In this document: positions 63,283 to 64,000 of the stretch, one piece after another | Position numbering within the stretch: the first letter of the stretch is position 1 | How the letters are laid out: each line of letters opens with the position of its first letter | NCBI GenBank assembly: GCA_905250115.1 | Contig: CAJNOI010000106.1 | Location: 124,001-188,000, forward strand | DNA length: 64,000 bases | Reading direction: 5' to 3' | Source: Adineta steineri | Lineage: Eukaryota; Rotifera; Eurotatoria; Adinetida; Adinetidae | Program-made: the position numbers and the translations under genes | Notes under the pieces: generated by a model | Told to the model about the DNA's origin: nothing | The model's database searches: none | Seen by the model: only the letters and a program-made list of their open reading frames with translations

Positions 63283-64000
63283 TTAAAAAAACTTACCCAA
63301 TTTACATTAACTCTATTTATTTCTGTACATCTGATATCAAAAGAAATTTATTGCTTAATAGTACTTAACATTACTTGAAATCTTTGGTAATATAGATATG
63401 AACCAGAATGTAAACAAAAAATTAATATAATATTTATTCTTTATATATGTCCACAATCTATTTTAAATTCATACTTATATGTCTTATTAAATAATTAAAT
63501 ATTTCTTAGGAAATGAATTGATCGAAATAGTCCGATCTGATAGAATTTAGGATAAATATTTTTGTAAATATATTTGACTTTCAATCAATAAATAAATGTT
63601 TTTTCATTATAATATATGACATTAACTTTCTTTTGTTCTTCATTTTGAATATTTCATTTGTATTATGTATAGTTGTTGTCAATAAAGTCTTCAAGAGAAA
63701 TAGATCTTATCAAGAAAAAGAAGAGAAAATATTTTTATCATACAGAGATAGTAAATGAATTATTTAATTATCAAATAATACTAATCTTGAAATATAAAAG
63801 TCATTCACACTCATATCGGCAAATCAAGTCATATAGCTGTGGATCGTATGAACATATTGTTTATTTTTGTTTATGTATTAGTTTCAATCTTTTGACTTAA
63901 ATCTTTTCCTTTATTAGTCAACATGTGATATTCTATTATGTCCAGACAAGAAATTTTCCTAGGAGAATCTACTATTACGTCTTGCTTTTCTTTTTGAATT
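63283..64000. other. AT-rich end of window
   Basis: No gene or repeat supported. The frame at 63673-63900 is short, without motif or splice context. Confidence 0.4.

Overview
The window looks like nuclear DNA of a small invertebrate, most probably a bdelloid rotifer (inference). The sequence is AT-rich. Genes are split by many short GT-AG introns, mostly about 45-70 bp. Ordinary animal genes (GALNT, MAPKAPK2, UBL4A, BACURD/KCTD, PTRH2, TRPM) lie beside genes of microbial character (a nonribosomal peptide synthetase, two intronless maltose O-acetyltransferase-type genes, a vacuolar/minor-extracellular-type subtilase). Short tracts related to TGTGGG, the repeat reported for bdelloid telomeres, recur through the window. 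Two assembly gaps are present (24733-24832 and 39086-39095).

Layout. 1.1-8.8 kb (minus): multi-exon NRPS, read as C-C-A-PCP-C, with no visible A or release domain after the last C. 9.0-10.5 kb: a 1.5-kb non-autonomous hAT-like element with an 8-bp target duplication and a hairpin inside it. 12.6-16.4 kb (minus): a TRPM channel pseudogene with four in-frame stops and a frameshift, lacking both ends. 17-23 kb: gene-poor, with a degenerate ~125-bp tandem repeat and a 290-bp palindromic MITE. 23-25 kb: an orphan exon and the end of a single-pass membrane protein gene interrupted by a gap. 28.2-34.0 kb (minus): a type II membrane protein with eleven phase-1 EGF-like exons, still being duplicated in two-exon steps. 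34-43 kb: satellites, minisatellites and a decayed coiled-coil gene. 43.7-45.4 kb (minus): BACURD/KCTD and PTRH2 copies, each carrying a disabling lesion. 45.8 kb: a tRNA-like gene. 47.1-51.8 kb (plus): an intact membrane-anchored subtilase. 52.4 kb (minus): a 53-residue glycine-zipper protein below the usual ORF size cutoff. 53.8-56.1 kb (plus): tandem acetyltransferase genes. 56.3-58.6 kb (plus): GALNT with a 5-nt microexon. 58.9-61.7 kb (minus): UBL4A and MAPKAPK2, the latter with a 7-nt microexon.

How it fits together. There is no operon. The housekeeping block at 56-62 kb looks intact. The rest resembles an accessory or subtelomeric compartment: foreign genes, tandem duplicates, decaying copies and repeats. 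The most unusual signal is a dispersed family of short hairpins. Their arms are degenerate telomere-like G-rich repeats (always G-rich arm first, C-rich arm second on the plus strand) and several share a spacer core resembling TTGATCTCTAATTCGC. Some copies sit directly at the broken edge of gene fragments (orphan exon at 22.9 kb, EGF gene at 30.4 kb, PTRH2 at 45.4 kb).

All exon boundaries were read by eye from frame continuity and splice signals. No database search was possible.
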